A DNA stretch of 64,000 nucleotides, taken from contig NZ_CP107780.1 in assembly GCF_036345175.1 (NCBI RefSeq), positions 8,370,001 through 8,434,000 of the forward strand, read 5' to 3'. Every line of letters starts with the position of its first letter. Within the stretch, counting starts at the first letter, position 1. The stretch is from Streptomyces sp. NBC_00576. GTDB lineage: Bacteria; Actinomycetota; Actinomycetes; Streptomycetales; Streptomycetaceae. The position numbers and the translations under genes were made by a program. A model generated the notes under the pieces. The model saw nothing but the letters and a program-made list of their open reading frames with translations, was not told the DNA's origin and searched no databases. Below are positions 48,554-57,698 of this stretch, one piece after another.

Positions 48554-50227
48554 TTACACCGGGGCGTACGTCCGTTCCATCTTCTGCGTGCCACTGAGCG
48601 TGCGGTACGAGCGCCACCAGGTCGAGGTCGCGTTCGGCTTCGTGCGGTGGGACAGCACGTAGTAGTCCATCTGCGCGCGGTCGGCGGTGATGTCCAGGAC
48701 GCCGTAGCCGTGGCGGTCGGTGTCGACCCAGTGGACGTGCCGGTTGGCCGCGCGGATGATCGGCGCGGCGAGCGCGGTGACGGTGCCCTCGGGGACCTTG
48801 AGGAGGTCGTCGAGGTTGTCGGAGGTGACCGACGTGACGACGAACTCCGTGGCGGCCGAGGGCGACAGCGGGTAGGTGCCGGCGTCCACGGGCACGTCGT
48901 TGGCCCAGGCCATGTGGATGTCGCCGGTCAGGAAGACCGTGTTGCGGATCGCGTTGGAGCGGAGGTGGGCGAGGAGTTCGCGGCGGTCGTCCGTGTAGCC
49001 GTCCCACTGGTCGGTGATGAGGCCGAGGCCGTCCTTGGGCAGGCCGAGCAGTTCGGCGAGCGGCTTCAGGAGGTCGGCGGTGAGGGAGCCGATGACGAAC
49101 GGCGAGATCATCACCGAGTTCCCGACCAGCCGCCAGGTGGTGTCCGAAGCCTTCAACCCGGCCTTCAGCCAGTCCAGTTGGGCCCGGCCGGTGATCGTAC
49201 GCGCCGGGTCGTCGACCGAGCCGTTGCCCACGGCCACCTGCTGGGAGCGGAACGAGCGCAGATCGAGGAGGGAGAGGTCGGCGAGCTTGCCGAATCGGAG
49301 GCGCCGGTAGGTGGTGCCCGCGATCGCGGGGCGGACCGGCATCCACTCGAAGTAGGCCTGCTTCGCGGCGGACTGCCGACTCGACCAGGTGCCCTCCGTG
49401 CCCTCGGTGTGGTTCTCGGCGCCGCCCGACCAGGCGTCGTTGGCGAACTCGTGGTCGTCCCAGATCGCGATGACGGGGGCAGCCGCGTGGAGAGCCTGGA
49501 GATCCGCGTCGGTCTTGTAACGGCCGTGCCGTACGCGGTAGTCGGCGAGGGTGAGGATCTCGTGCGCGGGGGAGTGCGGGCGTACGACGGTGCCGCGCGT
49601 GCCGTACGCGCCGGTGCCGTACTCGTAGATGTAGTCGCCGAGATGCAGCCAGGCGTCCAGGTCACGGCGGGCCGCGAGGTGGCGGTACGAGGAGAAGTAG
49701 CCGGCTTCCCAGTTGGCGCAGGAGACCACGCCGAAGCGGAGGCCCGTCACGGCGGCGTCCGCGGCGGGCGCGGTGCGCGTACGGGCGGCGGGGGAGTCCG
49801 TGCCGCCCGCCGAGAAGCGGAACCAGTAGTCCGTGGCGGGCGTGAGGCCCCGGATGTCCGCCTTGACCGTGTGATCGGCGGCGGCCGTCGCGGTGGTCGA
49901 GCCCTTGGAGACGACGCTCGTGAACGTCTTGTCACGGGCCACGATCCAGCTCACCTCGGTGTCCGGGCCGAGCCCGGAACCGGGTATCGCCTCGGCCGTG
50001 GGCGTCACACGCGTCCACAGCAGGATGCCGTCCGGCAACGGATCGCCGGAGGCGACCCCGTGCAGGAAGGCGGGGGCCTCGGCAGCCGCGCTCGCGGGCA
50101 GCGAGGCGGCCAGCGGGCCGGCCAGTACGGCGCTGGCCGCGGCGGCCTTGACGACCGTACGGCGGCGCGGGGCGAGGGAGTTGACCTGGGCGCCCGTGGA
50201 CTCGGTGGAACTGCTTCGACTCGTCAC
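48554..50227 (-). CDS. phoD: Secreted PhoD-type alkaline phosphatase/phosphodiesterase
   Basis: A 557-residue exported phosphoesterase. A Tat signal is visible: RRRTVV at 21-26, a hydrophobic stretch and ASA (46-48) before cleavage. The N-terminal immunoglobulin-like PhoD domain (FLHGVASGDPLPDGILLWTR) precedes the metal-binding part: GVVSCANWEAGYFSSY, LHLGDYIYEYG, IWDDHEFANDAW and FLTGDIHMAW. It uses Ca/Fe and releases phosphate from diesters. GTG 50227 gives a proper Tat peptide; the upstream palindrome suggests regulation. No repeated GTTCACC PHO box was seen. Confidence 0.92.
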   Translation of the reverse strand: MTSRSSSTESTGAQVNSLAPRRRTVVKAAAASAVLAGPLAASLPASAAAEAPAFLHGVASGDPLPDGILLWTRVTPTAEAIPGSGLGPDTEVSWIVARDKTFTSVVSKGSTTATAAADHTVKADIRGLTPATDYWFRFSAGGTDSPAARTRTAPAADAAVTGLRFGVVSCANWEAGYFSSYRHLAARRDLDAWLHLGDYIYEYGTGAYGTRGTVVRPHSPAHEILTLADYRVRHGRYKTDADLQALHAAAPVIAIWDDHEFANDAWSGGAENHTEGTEGTWSSRQSAAKQAYFEWMPVRPAIAGTTYRRLRFGKLADLSLLDLRSFRSQQVAVGNGSVDDPARTITGRAQLDWLKAGLKASDTTWRLVGNSVMISPFVIGSLTADLLKPLAELLGLPKDGLGLITDQWDGYTDDRRELLAHLRSNAIRNTVFLTGDIHMAWANDVPVDAGTYPLSPSAATEFVVTSVTSDNLDDLLKVPEGTVTALAAPIIRAANRHVHWVDTDRHGYGVLDITADRAQMDYYVLSHRTKPNATSTWWRSYRTLSGTQKMERTYAPV

Positions 50228-50238
50228 GGGCGCTGAGA

Positions 50239-50252
50239 TTACTGACCAGTAA
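50239..50252 (-). promoter_or_regulatory. Palindrome TTACTGACCAGTAA upstream of phoD
   Basis: The 6-bp arms TTACTG/CAGTAA flank AC, 12 bases before the phoD start. Its core ACTGACCAGT also occurs, on the opposite strand, in the operator of the ABC-YhgE-TetR operon at 13090-13099. A TetR-type regulator site is likely. TAATCT on the minus strand overlaps as a possible -10. Confidence 0.5.
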
Positions 50253-50364
50253 GGCAGTGGAGCGGGCGAACCGGCTAAAGTTCGCCCGCTCTTCGGCTGA
50301 TCGTCCACCGGGACCGAGCGGAGGGCCGTACGGCAGGCGCTTCAAACGCCCCGGAACCCGCTGT

Positions 50365-51213
50365 TCAGGACTTCAGGGCCGCCTCGATCGCCGTGTTGAA
50401 GTCGGCGACCGTCATGGGCGCCGACTTGGTGTTCGCGCCCGTGAGCGTCTTGCCGTCCATCACCAGGCTCGGAGTGCCGTTGACGCCGTCCTTGTTGGTG
50501 TTGAACGTCTGCGACATCGCCAGTGCCCAGGCGTCGTACGTGCCGTTCTTGACGGCGGTCTGGAACTTCGTGTTGTTCTTGAGCGCGGCGACCGTGTTCG
50601 CGACCTTGATCAGATAGTCGTCGCTCTTGAACTTGTCCTCTGTCTCGTCGGGGTGGTACTTCGCCGAGTAGAGCGCCGTCTTGTACTCCAGGAACGCCGC
50701 CGGGCTCACGTTCAGCGCGGCGCCCATGGCGCTCATCGCGTTCTTGGAGCCCTCGCCGCGGGAACCGATCTCGATCTTCCCGTTGTCGTCTGTGTCACCG
50801 TCGAGGAACGTGCCACCGATGTACTGGATCTTGAACTTGCCCGCGTCGAAGTCCTGCTTGAGGGTCGGGCCGACCGTCTCCTCGAACTGGGCGCAGATCG
50901 GGCAGCGCGGGTCCTCGTACAGCTTGAGGGTCTTCTTGGCGGTGCTCTTGCCGAGGACCACCGTCGTGCCGTTCGTACCCGTGGTGTTGGCCGGGGCGAC
51001 GACCTTCGCGTCCTTCGCCGTGTCCCAGTAGCCCGGCTTGTTGTTCTGCACGACCGCGTAGCCGATACCGCCGGCTATCGCGAGGACGGCGACGACGGCG
51101 CCGGCCACGATGACCTGCCGCTTGACCTTGTCGCGCTTGGCCTGGCGCTCGCGCTCCTCGCGCAGACGTTCACGGGCCGCGCTCTTGGACGCCTGGCTGT
51201 TCCGCTTGCTCAT
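50365..51213 (-). CDS. Membrane-anchored DsbA-like thiol-disulfide protein
   Basis: A 282-residue protein with a basic cytoplasmic N-terminus (AARERLREERERQAKRDK), one membrane helix (about residues 34-55) and an extracytoplasmic thioredoxin-fold domain. The active site is CPIC in YEDPRCPICAQFEETVG, and the cis-Pro loop is GVNGTPSLVMDG. It should make or isomerise disulfides in secreted proteins. The upstream membrane protein is in the same direction 94 bases away; it is not a recognisable VKOR or DsbB, so the re-oxidant is unknown. Confidence 0.9.
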   Translation of the reverse strand: MSKRNSQASKSAARERLREERERQAKRDKVKRQVIVAGAVVAVLAIAGGIGYAVVQNNKPGYWDTAKDAKVVAPANTTGTNGTTVVLGKSTAKKTLKLYEDPRCPICAQFEETVGPTLKQDFDAGKFKIQYIGGTFLDGDTDDNGKIEIGSRGEGSKNAMSAMGAALNVSPAAFLEYKTALYSAKYHPDETEDKFKSDDYLIKVANTVAALKNNTKFQTAVKNGTYDAWALAMSQTFNTNKDGVNGTPSLVMDGKTLTGANTKSAPMTVADFNTAIEAALKS

Positions 51214-51307
51214 GCTGGTGATCTCCCTGGGGAACGCGTACGCGTCATGGGCGTCGTACGCGGAAATGAATGGGGGCTTGCCGGTGCTCGTTGCTCGGTG
51301 CTGTCGC

Positions 51308-51997
51308 TCAGGCGAAGGCGAGCGGGCTCGGTGGCCCTCGGCGTCCCAGGGAGTGCACGAGCAGACGCGTGCGGAGGGTGGCGATGCGCTGAACCGGTCG
51401 CGGCAGGCGGCTTACCGTCGGGGCGAACCGGACCGTCACCGCGGCGGCGGCCAGCAGCAGCGGGCGGAAGGTGGAGGTGGCGAGCGCGGCCAGCAGCTGG
51501 GCCAGGGCCCGTTCGCCCCGGCGCAGCCAGGCGGCGGCCAGCAGCCCCACGCCGACATGCGCGGCCAGCAGCAGCCAGGCGGTCGAGGGGCCCGCGTGGG
51601 CGAGCAGCGACGCCACCCGGTCCGTGTCGGTGCCGGCCACCCGGGCCAGCGGGGTGCCCACGCCGTCACCGGCGCACAGCACGTCGAAGCCGACCGAGCG
51701 CAGCGGGCCGGCGACCGGGCCGCCCGCCCGGCCGTAACAGACCGTCTGGCCGGTGGTGAAGACCGTGTCGGCGGCCAGTTCCAGCGGGATCAGCAGGGCC
51801 GCGATCCGGGCGAAGCCGCGCTCGCGGCCTGCCAGCGCGTACGCGACGACGAAGACGGCGGCGGCGATCACGGCCACCGTCCCCATCGGCAGCGGGACCC
51901 TGGACAGCAGCACGTGCGACGCGCTGCTGAGCGTCACGACGAGTGCCGTGAACAGCGCCGCGCGTACGGCTCTGAGGTGGGTCCCGGATATGTCCAT
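51308..51997 (-). CDS. Integral membrane protein of unknown function
   Basis: A 229-residue protein with about five hydrophobic helices (for example ALFTALVVTLSSASHVLL, VAVIAAAVFVVAYALAG, AWLLLAAHVGVGLLAAAWL). The loop between the third and fourth contains two Cys (TVCYG and VLCAG), which could be a disulfide and would fit its neighbour, the DsbA-like protein. The C-terminus HSLGRRGPPSPLAFA is basic. No family is recognised with confidence. ATG 51997 follows GGAGGAG some distance upstream. Confidence 0.78.
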   Translation of the reverse strand: MDISGTHLRAVRAALFTALVVTLSSASHVLLSRVPLPMGTVAVIAAAVFVVAYALAGRERGFARIAALLIPLELAADTVFTTGQTVCYGRAGGPVAGPLRSVGFDVLCAGDGVGTPLARVAGTDTDRVASLLAHAGPSTAWLLLAAHVGVGLLAAAWLRRGERALAQLLAALATSTFRPLLLAAAAVTVRFAPTVSRLPRPVQRIATLRTRLLVHSLGRRGPPSPLAFA

Positions 51998-52079
51998 AGC
52001 GGAGGAGAGTGTGTCACGGACTCCTGTAAGAGGCCCCTAAAAGGTCCCTGTGAGCCCGTGCACTGTCCGAAGCGGTTGC

Positions 52080-53405
52080 CTAGAGGCCCGGAATCCGGCC
52101 GTTGCGGAACAGGTCGACGAAGACCTGGTGGTCGCTGCGCGCGCGTGCGCCGTACTCGTGGGCGAAGTCCACCAGGATGTCCGCGAAGCCGGCCTCGTCG
52201 GCCGCGATCACCGCGTCGATGGCCCGCTCCGTGGAGAAGGGCACCAGGGACTCGCCGGACTGGTCGTCCGCTGCGGCGTGCATCGTGGCCGTCGCCCGGC
52301 CCAGGTCGGCGACGACGGCCGCGATCTCCTCCGGGTCGTCGATGTCGCCCCAGTCCAGGTCCACGGCGTACGGCGACACCTCGGCGACCAGCTGACCGCG
52401 GCCGTCCAGCTCGGTCCAGCCCAGCCACGGGTCGGCGTGGTCCTGGAGGGCGCGCTGCGAGATCACCGTGCGATGGCCCTCGTGCTGGAAGTAGCCGCGG
52501 ATCTCCGGGTCGGTGATGTGCCGGGAGACGGCCGGGGTCTGGGCCTGCTTGATGTAGATCACCACATCGTTCTCCAGGGCGTCCGTGGCGCCCTCCAGAA
52601 GGATGTTGTACGAGGGCAGCCCGGCCGAGCCGATGCCGATGCCGCGTCGGCCGACGACGTCCTTCACCCGGTACGAGTCCGGGCGGCTCAGGGACGACTC
52701 CGGCAGCGTCTCCAGATAGCCGTCGAAGGCGGCCAGCACCTTGTAGCGCGTGGCCGCGTCCAGCTCGATGGAGCCGCCGCCCGGCGCGAAGCGGCGCTCG
52801 AAGTCGCGGATCTCCGTCATCGAGTCGAGCAGCCCGAACCGGGTCAGCGAGCGCGCGTCGCGCAGCGCGTCCAGCAGCGGTCCCTGGGCGGTGTCCAGGG
52901 TGAACGGCGGCACCTCGTCGCTCTTCGCGCCGGTCGCGAGGGCGCGGATGCGCTCGCGGTACGCGCCCGCGTACGTCCGCACGAGCTCGCTGATCTGCTC
53001 GTCGGAGAGCGCCTTCGCGTATCCGATGAGGGCCAGGGAGGCGGCGAGGCGCTTGAGGTCCCAGGTGAAGGGGCCGACGTACGCCTCGTCGAAGTCGTTG
53101 ACGTTGAAGATCAGGCGCCCCTGGGCGTCCATGTACGTGCCGAAGTTCTCCGCGTGCAGGTCGCCGTGGATCCACACGCGCGCGGTGCGGTCGTCCAGGT
53201 ACGGTCCGCCCCGCTTTTCCGCCTCCAGGTCGTGGTAGAAGAGGCACGCCGTACCCCGGTAGAACGCGAACGCGGAGGCCGCCATCTTGCGGAACTTCAC
53301 GCGGAACGCGGCCGGGTCGGCGGCCAGGAGCTCGCCGAACGCGGTGTCGAACACGGTGAGGATCTCCTCGCCGCGGTGCTCGGCGCTGAGCTGCGGAACC
53401 GACAT
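52080..53405 (-). CDS. DUF2252 domain protein (kinase-like fold)
   Basis: A 441-residue soluble protein. RVWIHGDLHAENFGTYMD and LIFNVNDFDEAYVGPFTWDL resemble the catalytic loop (HGDLHxxN) and metal-binding Asp of aminoglycoside-phosphotransferase-like kinases, and this is the DUF2252 signature. VVGRRGIGIGSAGLPSYNIL resembles a glycine loop. The substrate is unknown. ATG 53405 follows AGGAGGCACCCAGCG, an excellent ribosome-binding site; the longer frame is not needed. It diverges from dnaE over 238 bases. Confidence 0.87.
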   Translation of the reverse strand: MSVPQLSAEHRGEEILTVFDTAFGELLAADPAAFRVKFRKMAASAFAFYRGTACLFYHDLEAEKRGGPYLDDRTARVWIHGDLHAENFGTYMDAQGRLIFNVNDFDEAYVGPFTWDLKRLAASLALIGYAKALSDEQISELVRTYAGAYRERIRALATGAKSDEVPPFTLDTAQGPLLDALRDARSLTRFGLLDSMTEIRDFERRFAPGGGSIELDAATRYKVLAAFDGYLETLPESSLSRPDSYRVKDVVGRRGIGIGSAGLPSYNILLEGATDALENDVVIYIKQAQTPAVSRHITDPEIRGYFQHEGHRTVISQRALQDHADPWLGWTELDGRGQLVAEVSPYAVDLDWGDIDDPEEIAAVVADLGRATATMHAAADDQSGESLVPFSTERAIDAVIAADEAGFADILVDFAHEYGARARSDHQVFVDLFRNGRIPGL

Positions 53406-53643
53406 CGCTGGGTGCCTCCTGGTGCAGGTGATGCAAGACGAATGGGGCCGGACAGGCCGACCGGGGAGACGAATGACTCCGTCGTCCCTCCAACGTCCGA
53501 AGGTACGCCGGAGTGCCCACGACCCGCCCACGAAGGTACCGGGGGAGACGCCTCCCGCTGTCAGTGCCGAGGCTTAGACTTCGTCGCTGTCCCCCCAGAC
53601 TGCCCGCAGCCTGTCGCCGAGTGTTTTCCATGGAGGCCACGCC

Positions 53644-56600
53644 GTGTCAAAGCCGCCGTTCACGCACCTGCACGTCCACACCCAGTACTCGCTGCTGGAC
53701 GGTGCCGCGCGGCTCAAGGACATGTTCGACGCGTGCAACGAGATGGGCATGTCCCATATCGCCATGTCCGACCACGGCAACCTCCATGGGGCGTACGACT
53801 TCTTCCACACCGCCAAGAAGGCGGGTGTCACACCGATCATCGGCATCGAGGCGTACGTGGCGCCGGAGTCGCGGCGCAACAAGCGCAAGATCCGGTGGGG
53901 TCAGCCGCACCAGAAGCGCGACGACGTGTCCGGTTCGGGTGGTTACACGCACAAGACGATCTGGGCGGCCAACTCGACGGGTCTGCACAATCTCTTCCGG
54001 CTGTCCTCGGACGCGTACGCGGAGGGCTGGCTGCAGAAGTGGCCGCGGATGGACAAGGAGACCATCTCCCAGTGGTCCGAGGGGCTCATCGCCTCCACCG
54101 GCTGCCCGTCCGGTGAGCTCCAGACCCGGCTGCGCCTGGGTCAGTTCGACGAGGCGCTGAAGGCGGCCTCCGAGTACCAGGACATCTTCGGCAAGGACCG
54201 TTACTTCCTGGAGCTGATGGACCACGGCATCGAGATCGAACACCGGGTCCGTGACGGCCTCCTGGAGATCGGCAAGAAGCTCGGCATCCCGCCCCTCGTG
54301 ACGAACGACTCGCACTACACGTACCCGCACGAGTCGGTCGCGCACGACGCGCTGCTGTGCATCCAGACCGGCAAGAACATCTCCGACCCGGACCGCTTCA
54401 AGTTCGACGGCACCGGCTACTACCTCAAGTCCACGGACGAGATGTACGCCGTCGACTCCTCGGACGCCTGGCAGGAGGGCTGTGCCAACACCCTCCTGGT
54501 GGCCGAACAGATCGACACCTCCGGCATGTTCGAGGCGAAGAATCTCATGCCGAGGTTCGACATCCCGGACGGCTTCACCGAGATCACCTGGTTCCAGGAG
54601 GAGGTCCGGCTCGGCATGAACCGCCGCTTCCCCGGCGGCGTCCCCGACGACCGCCAGAAGCAGGCGGAGTACGAGATGGACGTCATCATCCAGATGGGGT
54701 TCCCGGGGTACTTCCTCGTCGTCGCCGACTTCATCATGTGGGCCAAGAAGCAGGGCATCGCGGTCGGTCCGGGCCGTGGTTCGGCGGCCGGTTCGATCGT
54801 CGCGTACGCCATGGGCATCACCGACCTCGACCCGATCCCGCACGGTCTGATCTTCGAGCGGTTCCTCAACCCCGAGCGCGTCTCCATGCCCGACGTCGAC
54901 ATCGACTTCGACGAACGTCGGCGCGTCGAGGTGATCCGGTACGTCACCGAGAAGTACGGCGCCGACAAGGTCGCCATGATCGGCACGTACGGCAAGATCA
55001 AGGCGAAGAACGCCATCAAGGACTCCGCGCGCGTGCTGGGCTACCCGTACGCGATGGGCGACCGGCTCACCAAGGCCATGCCCGCCGACGTCCTGGGCAA
55101 GGGCATCGACCTCAACGGCATCACCGACCCCTCGCACCCGCGCTACAGCGAGGCCGGCGAGATCAGGGCGATGTACGAGAACGAGCCGGATGTGAAGAAG
55201 GTCATCGACACCGCCAAGGGCGTCGAGGGCCTGGTCCGGCAGATGGGTGTGCACGCGGCCGGCGTCATCATGTCCAGCGAGCCCATCGTCGACCACGCCC
55301 CCGTCTGGGTGCGGCACACGGACGGCGTGACCATCACACAGTGGGACTACCCGCAGTGCGAGTCGCTCGGCCTGCTCAAGATGGACTTCCTGGGCCTGCG
55401 CAACCTGACCATCATGGACGACGCCGTCAAGATGGTGAAGCTCAACAAGGGCGTCGAACTCGACCTGCTGGGCCTGCCGCTCGACGACCCGAAGACCTTC
55501 GAACTGCTCCAGCGCGGCGACACACTCGGCGTCTTCCAGTTCGACGGCGGACCCATGCGCTCACTGCTGCGCCTGATGAAGCCCGACAACTTCGAGGACA
55601 TCTCCGCCGTCTCGGCGCTCTACCGTCCCGGCCCGATGGGCATGGACTCGCACACCAACTACGCGCTGCGCAAGAACAAGCTCCAGGAGATCACCCCGAT
55701 CCACAAGGAGCTGGAGGAGCCTCTGCAGGAGGTTCTGGCGGTCACCTACGGTCTGATCGTCTACCAGGAGCAGGTGCAGAAGGCCGCCCAGATCATCGCC
55801 GGGTACTCACTCGGCGAGGCCGACATCCTGCGCCGCGTGATGGGCAAGAAGAAGCCCGACGAGCTGGCCAAGAACTTCACCATCTTCCAGGCCGGCGCCA
55901 AGAAGAACGGCTACAGCGACGAGGCGATCAAGGCCCTGTGGGACGTCCTGGTCCCCTTCGCCGGATACGCCTTCAACAAGGCCCACTCGGCCGCGTACGG
56001 GCTGGTCTCCTACTGGACCGCTTATCTGAAGGCGAACTACCCGGCCGAATACATGGCGGGTCTGCTCACCTCGGTCAAGGACGACAAGGACAAGTCCGCG
56101 ATCTATCTGAACGAGTGCCGACGCATGGGCATCAAGGTGCTCCCGCCCAACGTCAACGAGTCGATGTCCAACTTCGCCGCGCAGGGCGACGACGTGATCC
56201 TCTTCGGCCTGTCCGCGGTGCGCAACGTCGGTACCAACGTCGTCGAGTCGGTCATCAAGTCCCGCAACGCCAAGGGGAAGTACGCCTCCTTCCCCGACTA
56301 CCTCGACAAGGTCGAGGCCGTCGTCTGCAACAAGCGGACCACGGAATCGCTGATCAAGGCCGGCGCGTTCGACAGCATGGGGCACACCCGCAAGGGCCTC
56401 ACCGCGCACTTCGAGCCGATGATCGACAACGTGGTCGCGGTGAAGAGGAAAGAGGCCGAAGGGCAGTTCGACCTCTTCGGCGGCATGGGCGAGGAGGACA
56501 CCAGCGAGCCCGGTTTCGGTCTCGACGTCGAGTTCACCACCGACGAGTGGGACAAGGCCTATCTCCTCGCCCAGGAGCGGGAGATGCTCGGCCTGTACGT

Positions 56601-57183
56601 CTCCGACCACCCCCTCTTCGGCCTGGAACACGTCCTCTCCGACAAGGCCGACGCCGGTATCTCCCAGCTCACCGGAGGTGAGCACGCCGACGGCGCGGTC
56701 GTCACCATCGGCGGCATCATCTCCGGCCTCCAGCGCAAGATGACCAAGCAGGGCAACGCCTGGGCCATCGCCACCGTCGAGGACCTCGCCGGTTCCATCG
56801 AGTGCATGTTCTTCCCGGCGACCTACCAGCTGGTGTCGACCCAACTCGTCGAGGATGCCGTCGTGTTCGTCAAGGGACGGCTCGACAAGCGCGAGGACGT
56901 GCCCCGCCTGGTCGCGATGGAACTCCAGGTCCCCGACCTGTCCAACGCGGGCACCAACGCCCCCGTGATCCTCACCATCCCCGCGTTGAAGGTCACCCCG
57001 CCGATGATCAGCAGGCTCGGCGAGATCCTCAGTCACCACAAGGGCGAGAGCGAGGTCCGCATCCGGCTCCAGGGACCGAGCAAGACGACGGTGCTGCGGC
57101 TCGACCGCCACCGGGTGAAGCCGGACCCGGCACTCTTCGGTGACCTGAAGGTGCTGCTCGGACCGTCCTGTCTCGCGGGCTGA
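53644..57183 (+). CDS. dnaE: DNA polymerase III alpha subunit DnaE
   Basis: The 1179-residue replicative polymerase. The PHP domain opens FTHLHVHTQYSLLDG with its metal-type His cluster at residues 8, 10 and 12. The polymerase active site has PDVDIDFDERRR (Asp 418/420/422 region) and GPGRGSAAGSIVAYA; VYQEQVQKAAQIIAGYSLGE and FAGYAFNKAHSAAYGL are fingers and thumb. An OB fold (VTIGGIISGLQRKMTKQGN) and a small C-terminal domain follow. GTG 53644 follows GGAGGCCACGCC. A perfect palindromic terminator follows. Confidence 0.97.
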   Translation: MSKPPFTHLHVHTQYSLLDGAARLKDMFDACNEMGMSHIAMSDHGNLHGAYDFFHTAKKAGVTPIIGIEAYVAPESRRNKRKIRWGQPHQKRDDVSGSGGYTHKTIWAANSTGLHNLFRLSSDAYAEGWLQKWPRMDKETISQWSEGLIASTGCPSGELQTRLRLGQFDEALKAASEYQDIFGKDRYFLELMDHGIEIEHRVRDGLLEIGKKLGIPPLVTNDSHYTYPHESVAHDALLCIQTGKNISDPDRFKFDGTGYYLKSTDEMYAVDSSDAWQEGCANTLLVAEQIDTSGMFEAKNLMPRFDIPDGFTEITWFQEEVRLGMNRRFPGGVPDDRQKQAEYEMDVIIQMGFPGYFLVVADFIMWAKKQGIAVGPGRGSAAGSIVAYAMGITDLDPIPHGLIFERFLNPERVSMPDVDIDFDERRRVEVIRYVTEKYGADKVAMIGTYGKIKAKNAIKDSARVLGYPYAMGDRLTKAMPADVLGKGIDLNGITDPSHPRYSEAGEIRAMYENEPDVKKVIDTAKGVEGLVRQMGVHAAGVIMSSEPIVDHAPVWVRHTDGVTITQWDYPQCESLGLLKMDFLGLRNLTIMDDAVKMVKLNKGVELDLLGLPLDDPKTFELLQRGDTLGVFQFDGGPMRSLLRLMKPDNFEDISAVSALYRPGPMGMDSHTNYALRKNKLQEITPIHKELEEPLQEVLAVTYGLIVYQEQVQKAAQIIAGYSLGEADILRRVMGKKKPDELAKNFTIFQAGAKKNGYSDEAIKALWDVLVPFAGYAFNKAHSAAYGLVSYWTAYLKANYPAEYMAGLLTSVKDDKDKSAIYLNECRRMGIKVLPPNVNESMSNFAAQGDDVILFGLSAVRNVGTNVVESVIKSRNAKGKYASFPDYLDKVEAVVCNKRTTESLIKAGAFDSMGHTRKGLTAHFEPMIDNVVAVKRKEAEGQFDLFGGMGEEDTSEPGFGLDVEFTTDEWDKAYLLAQEREMLGLYVSDHPLFGLEHVLSDKADAGISQLTGGEHADGAVVTIGGIISGLQRKMTKQGNAWAIATVEDLAGSIECMFFPATYQLVSTQLVEDAVVFVKGRLDKREDVPRLVAMELQVPDLSNAGTNAPVILTIPALKVTPPMISRLGEILSHHKGESEVRIRLQGPSKTTVLRLDRHRVKPDPALFGDLKVLLGPSCLAG

Positions 57184-57196
57184 CCACGAGATGTGA

Positions 57197-57232
57197 GTGA
57201 GGGGCGCACCCGGATCCGGGTGCGCCCCTCAC
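57197..57232. terminator. Perfect 36-bp palindromic terminator between dnaE and the 57-residue gene
   Basis: GTGAGGGGCGCACCCGGA and its exact reverse complement meet without a spacer, with GGATCC at the centre. It lies 13 bases after the dnaE stop, between convergent genes, so it can act on both. No T-run is present. Confidence 0.85.
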
Positions 57233-57287
57233 TGTCACTGGGCTTCAACAGCCCGTTGTTCAGATGCCTGTCGTACTCAGTGGCGGC

Positions 57288-57461
57288 TCAGTTGTGGCCG
57301 AAGCGCTTCTGCCGGCCCTTGCGTGCCATATCACCGGGAGTCACCTGGGCGGCGCGCTGCTCGGCCTGCGACTCCAGCGAGGAGGACTTCGCCTGCTCGG
57401 TACCGCGCTCGGCCTGTGACGCCGGTTCGTGGCGGCGACTCTGCTTCTTGTTCTTGGCCAT
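57288..57461 (-). CDS. Small basic hydrophilic protein, 57 residues, function unknown
   Basis: A short gene with an excellent ribosome-binding site: CAGGAGGAAGATCACC directly before the ATG at 57461. The product starts MAKNKKQSRRHEPASQAERG, continues with Ser/Gln/Glu-rich sequence and ends MARKGRQKRFGHN. There are no Cys and no hydrophobic stretch, so it is probably disordered and might bind nucleic acid. Codon third positions are G/C-rich as in real genes. Similar short proteins occur in other Streptomyces from memory. It converges with dnaE. Confidence 0.8.
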   Translation of the reverse strand: MAKNKKQSRRHEPASQAERGTEQAKSSSLESQAEQRAAQVTPGDMARKGRQKRFGHN

Positions 57462-57698
57462 GGTGATCTTCCTCCTGAGGGGGATCTAGGGGCCAGGACC
57501 AAATTCAGATTCACACGGCCCGACAAAGCGTGCATGTCGGAGAATTACCGTGCGTAATAAGGTCGAGTCGTGCGGCGAGACGTACGGCCGACGCGGGAAA
57601 CGCCACGCCGAAGATCGAGTTCGGGCCGTTAACCTCCGCGCGGTCGGGCAGACTCGAAGCAAGCCCGAAGCAAACCCCCCGGAAAGAGGGTGGATCGC

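Noticed and set aside
49900..50364. PHO boxes before phoD
   Set aside because: I found no repeated GTTCACC-type 11-mers; the palindrome there looks like a TetR-type site.
53647..55317. A 556-codon minus-strand frame opposite dnaE
   Set aside because: Antisense shadow of an unambiguous DNA polymerase gene.
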